DNA of 5,399 nt from DASZCR01 sp035942915 (GTDB lineage: Bacteria; Acidobacteriota; Blastocatellia; Pyrinomonadales; Pyrinomonadaceae), in the NCBI GenBank assembly GCA_035942915.1, contig DASZCR010000177.1, positions 1-5,399 on the forward strand. Reading direction: 5' to 3'. Below the pieces are notes generated by a model. It saw only the letters and a list, made by a program, of their open reading frames with translations. It ran no database searches and was not told the origin of the DNA. Positions 5,182-5,399 of this stretch are shown here, one piece after another; the first letter of the stretch is position 1; each line of letters opens with the position of its first letter. The position numbers and the translations under genes were made by a program.

Positions 5182-5399
5182 ATGTCAGAAAGAGATAGAG
5201 AAGGCACGGGCGGCGGCAGCAGTTCCGGTGGCGGCGGTGGTACGGGCGGTTCCGGCGGCGGAGGCAGCACTGGCGGCTCGTCGGGCGGTGGCGGCGGAAG
5301 CAGCTCCGGCGGTGGCGGTGGCGCAGGCGGCGGCGGTTCGACTGGTGGAGGCGGCGGCAGCTCTTCGGGCGGCGGCGGTGGCGGCAGCACCGGTGGCGG
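5182..5399 (+). CDS. Glycine/serine-rich low-complexity protein, unknown function; 3' end cut by window
   Basis: Not recognised. 72 codons are visible, open to the right edge. The product begins MSERDRE (charged, no signal peptide or membrane segment in what is visible). From residue 8 it consists only of Gly, Ser, Thr and one Ala (A48). Gly runs of 4-6 alternate with SSS (13-15, 40-42, 60-62), ST (29-30, 53-54, 69-70) and GG spacers, an irregular repeat. No Cys, Asn, Tyr or aromatic residue is present, unlike microcin B17-type or cell-wall Gly-rich proteins. The strand call rests on the SD and on the A-rich opening codons, which include two AGA codons, unusual for a GC-rich genome and typical of well-initiated genes. 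It is transcribed divergently from hemW behind a possibly long leader. The Gly tract may be a linker or tail ahead of a domain outside the window, or the bulk of a disordered structural protein. Confidence 0.75.
   Translation, partial: MSERDREGTGGGSSSGGGGGTGGSGGGGSTGGSSGGGGGSSSGGGGGAGGGGSTGGGGGSSSGGGGGGSTGG
5203..5399. repeat. GGC/GGT-rich imperfect tandem repeat encoding poly-Gly/Ser
   Basis: The DNA is built from GGC, GGT and GGA codons interrupted by AGC, TCC, TCG and ACT/ACC. Synonymous codons are mixed, so the repeat is imperfect at DNA level while the protein stays near-uniform. That argues for selection on the protein sequence and not for recent slippage alone. It continues beyond the right edge and is a likely spot for assembly or length variation. 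Confidence 0.8.

Noticed and set aside
5109..5390. Minus-strand frame encoding a poly-proline protein
   Set aside because: This is the complement of the Gly/Ser codons. The plus strand has a strong SD at the right distance from its ATG, and the minus frame has none.

Overview
The window is GC-rich (roughly 60% or more by eye) bacterial chromosomal DNA. There is one minus-strand gene cluster on the left and a divergent plus-strand gene entering on the right. I see no IS elements, phage genes, CRISPR arrays, tRNAs or rRNAs. The gene mix, high GC and weak Shine-Dalgarno use would fit a GC-rich environmental lineage such as Acidobacteriota, but this is a low-confidence inference.

Minus strand, in order of transcription from right to left: hemW (4856-3714), a 67-nt gap, low-specificity L-threonine aldolase ltaE (3646-2570), cytidylate kinase cmk (2573-1881, ATGA overlap with ltaE), riboflavin synthase alpha ribE (1871-1209, 9-nt gap with a clear SD), a 103-nt gap, then ribB fused to a GTP-cyclohydrolase-II-like domain (1105 to the left edge, last ~30 residues missing). 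All genes are co-directional with short gaps and no convincing terminator between them, so they are probably one operon. It would be driven by an extended -10 promoter (TGCTATAAT) sitting almost on top of the hemW start. The cluster concerns cofactors (heme handling, riboflavin) plus PLP-dependent amino-acid metabolism and nucleotide metabolism.

The most informative gene is the leftmost one. Its DHBP-synthase half is largely canonical. The GTP cyclohydrolase II half has lost all three zinc cysteines and the RQEGRGIGL-type loop, as in the RibBX variants described from Proteobacteria. A separate functional ribA would therefore be needed elsewhere in the genome.

The 325-nt intergenic region (4857-5181) holds the hemW promoter, a perfect 12-bp palindrome and several possible hairpins, two of them mutually exclusive. 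It ends in a textbook SD (GGAGGA). This SD drives a plus-strand gene at 5182 whose visible product is a short charged N-terminus followed by an almost pure Gly/Ser/Thr tract running off the right edge. I do not recognise that protein.
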